Source: Methanosarcina thermophila TM-1 (GTDB lineage: Archaea; Halobacteriota; Methanosarcinia; Methanosarcinales; Methanosarcinaceae). Taken from it: a DNA stretch of 64,000 nt. Shown here piece by piece: positions 62,735 through 64,000 of this stretch. The notes beneath the pieces were generated by a model that was not told the DNA's origin, did not search any database, and saw only the letters and a list, made by a program, of their open reading frames with translations. The DNA lies in the NCBI RefSeq assembly GCF_000969885.1, contig NZ_CP009501.1, positions 1,736,001 to 1,800,000 of the forward strand. Reading direction: 5' to 3'. How positions within the stretch are numbered: position 1 is the stretch's first letter; each line of letters opens with the position of its first letter. Position numbers and translations under genes: made by a program.

Positions 62735-64000
62735 TTACTTCTTCCTATCATACTCTTCAGATTTGAGATCAGACCTCTCATCAAAGGATCTTACAGCTGC
62801 CAGCAGATCCTCCTGGGTAAGTACTTTACGTTCCTCAAGAAGAGCACTCAGGACAGCTTCTCTTATAACCATACGCAGGTCCGAACCCGAATAGCCTTCA
62901 GTTAATTCAGCAATTTCCTCTGTATTGAAATCCCCTTCAATGTGCTGGGTCACAATATCCAGAATATTCTTACGCATATCAAAATCAGGAAGAGGGAAAT
63001 GCACGATCTCATCAAAGCGCCTCCATGCCGCACTGTCAAGCATGCGGGGGTGATTGGTTGCAGCAATAAGAAGAACCCCATGCTCTACAAGGCTAATCTC
63101 GTCTATGGCTTTAAGGAGAGTGTTGACTGCTCGCTTGATGGCAGCATTTTCATCCGAAGTCCTTGCCTTTGCTACGAAATCCAGCTCATCTATGAAAAGA
63201 ATACAGGGATTCAGTTTCTTTGCAAGCAGAAAGACTCTATCAATGTTCTTTGCAGTCTCACCAAGATACTGGTCTGTTATCATGGAGAGCTTGACCTCAA
63301 CAAACGGGATTGAGAGCCGCTCAGAGAGCGCGCGGGCAACCGAGGTCTTTCCAGTACCGGGAGGACCAACAAACAGAAGTTTTCCGATATCATGAAGCCC
63401 GATTTCCCGCAAGTATTCCCTATGCTGAATGGCTTTCATGATTTTTTCGACTTCATTTTTCTGTTCTTCGGTAAGTACAAGGTCGCGGATTTTTTGCTTC
63501 ACATCTTCAGGGGCAATAATGACCACGAGTCTAAGCATCTCTTCGCCTTTGTCCTCTTTCCTGATCTCTGCTACCAGAGACTCTATCCATTCCCTGTCAA
63601 CTTCCTTGGGTCTTATTTTTGCCTTTGCATGTGCGTAGTTTGCAGCCTCAACCTTTCTTATTTCTCCAAAGTAATAAGCCAGGACAGGGTTATTTTCAAT
63701 CCGCTCCAAGGAACCTTCCTGCTTTTCAAACCATTCAGCAGCAAGTTCAAAAGCACTGAGATTAAGTTCAAAATGAGACTTATCAATATTTATGAAGGGA
63801 ACATTTCTTACAAATTTTTCGATATCCTGAATTCCATACAGTTTTTCAATTTGTAAAAACGTGGCTCTAATGGGTTTGGGAACTGTTTTTTCTGCGCTAT
63901 TCCAGTAATTTTTTCGAATGTTTTTTGGAAGATCGTTTACATCCAGTTCTGGGTAGCGTTTATAGATCTCTGCAGTCAGCAGTAGTTCTACTATATCTAA
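62735..64000 (-). CDS. AAA-family ATPase, N-terminus outside the window
   Basis: The frame runs from 62735 to the right edge without a stop or an ATG, GTG or TTG start codon in its last 97 codons, so the gene continues beyond 64000. The visible 421 residues have an N-terminal helical part (EIYKRYPELDVNDL), then the AAA core: GPPGTGKTSVARAL (Walker A), ILFIDELDFVAKA (Walker B) and NHPRMLDSAAWRRFDE with arginine finger. It resembles VPS4/proteasomal-type ATPases. The MBL gene 2 bp downstream is likely co-expressed. Confidence 0.88.
   Translation of the reverse strand, partial: LDIVELLLTAEIYKRYPELDVNDLPKNIRKNYWNSAEKTVPKPIRATFLQIEKLYGIQDIEKFVRNVPFINIDKSHFELNLSAFELAAEWFEKQEGSLERIENNPVLAYYFGEIRKVEAANYAHAKAKIRPKEVDREWIESLVAEIRKEDKGEEMLRLVVIIAPEDVKQKIRDLVLTEEQKNEVEKIMKAIQHREYLREIGLHDIGKLLFVGPPGTGKTSVARALSERLSIPFVEVKLSMITDQYLGETAKNIDRVFLLAKKLNPCILFIDELDFVAKARTSDENAAIKRAVNTLLKAIDEISLVEHGVLLIAATNHPRMLDSAAWRRFDEIVHFPLPDFDMRKNILDIVTQHIEGDFNTEEIAELTEGYSGSDLRMVIREAVLSALLEERKVLTQEDLLAAVRSFDERSDLKSEEYDRKK

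Overview
The window looks like a chromosomal segment of a methanogenic archaeon of the genus Methanosarcina. The evidence is an F420-reducing [NiFe] hydrogenase operon (frhADGB), archaeal ribosomal-protein genes with eIF6, prefoldin alpha and FtsY, a coenzyme F390 synthetase-like gene, archaeal NikR, DUF5350 and DUF356 genes, and long AT-rich spacers with TATA (box A) promoters. Species cannot be fixed from the sequence alone. I see no rRNA, CRISPR array, intact insertion sequence or convincing tRNA gene.

Layout. 0-4 kb: frhADGB on the minus strand. 4-8 kb: small hypothetical genes, an isolated trpF, tandem repeats and a 97-bp element that folds as a three-way junction. 8-13 kb: plus-strand information-processing block (S19e, PDCD5-like, PP-loop ATPase, L39e, L31e, eIF6, L18a/LX, prefoldin alpha, FtsY). 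13-18 kb: PspC protein, hexapeptide acetyltransferase, secreted transglutaminase-like protein, a truncated DUF523 gene and two tandem peroxiredoxins sharing a leader motif. 18.6-22.4 kb: proline biosynthesis proA-proB-proC on the minus strand. 23-31 kb: DUF356, Toprim and DUF167 proteins, amidohydrolase, UspA, four-CBS protein, riboflavin-pathway reductase, NCS2 permease, YkgJ-like protein. 32-36 kb: DUF5350 with a structured leader, tandem CrcB fluoride channels, moaD-like and moeA genes, an Agl23-like membrane protein. 38-43.7 kb: cytochrome bd oxidase (cydAB) and a P-type cation ATPase. 44-54 kb: FAD oxidoreductase, DUF3303, aldehyde dehydrogenase, MFS transporter, DUF2298 membrane protein, a glycosyltransferase-flippase fusion, ArsR regulator, NikR. 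55-64 kb: F390 synthetase-like, NifX-like, DUF169, Zn-ribbon/winged-helix protein, pyrimidine-dimer glycosylase-like protein, membrane proteins, MBL hydrolase and an AAA ATPase that runs off the right edge.

How the genes fit together. Hydrogen/F420 metabolism (Frh), nickel sensing (NikR) and F390 formation (known in methanogens as a response to oxidation of F420) are connected by the same cofactors, and peroxiredoxins plus a bd oxidase add an oxygen-coping theme. These genes are scattered, so joint regulation is only inference. Several envelope genes (Agl23-like, DUF2298, GT2-flippase) suggest surface glycan assembly.

The least-explained features are non-coding: a structured leader before the DUF5350 gene, a shared leader in front of both peroxiredoxins, the dyad-rich divergent region between the F390 synthetase and NifX-like genes, a candidate small RNA at 33.4 kb, the three-way-junction element at 6.2 kb, and unrelated short tandem duplications in many long spacers. 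All folds were read by eye and not computed.
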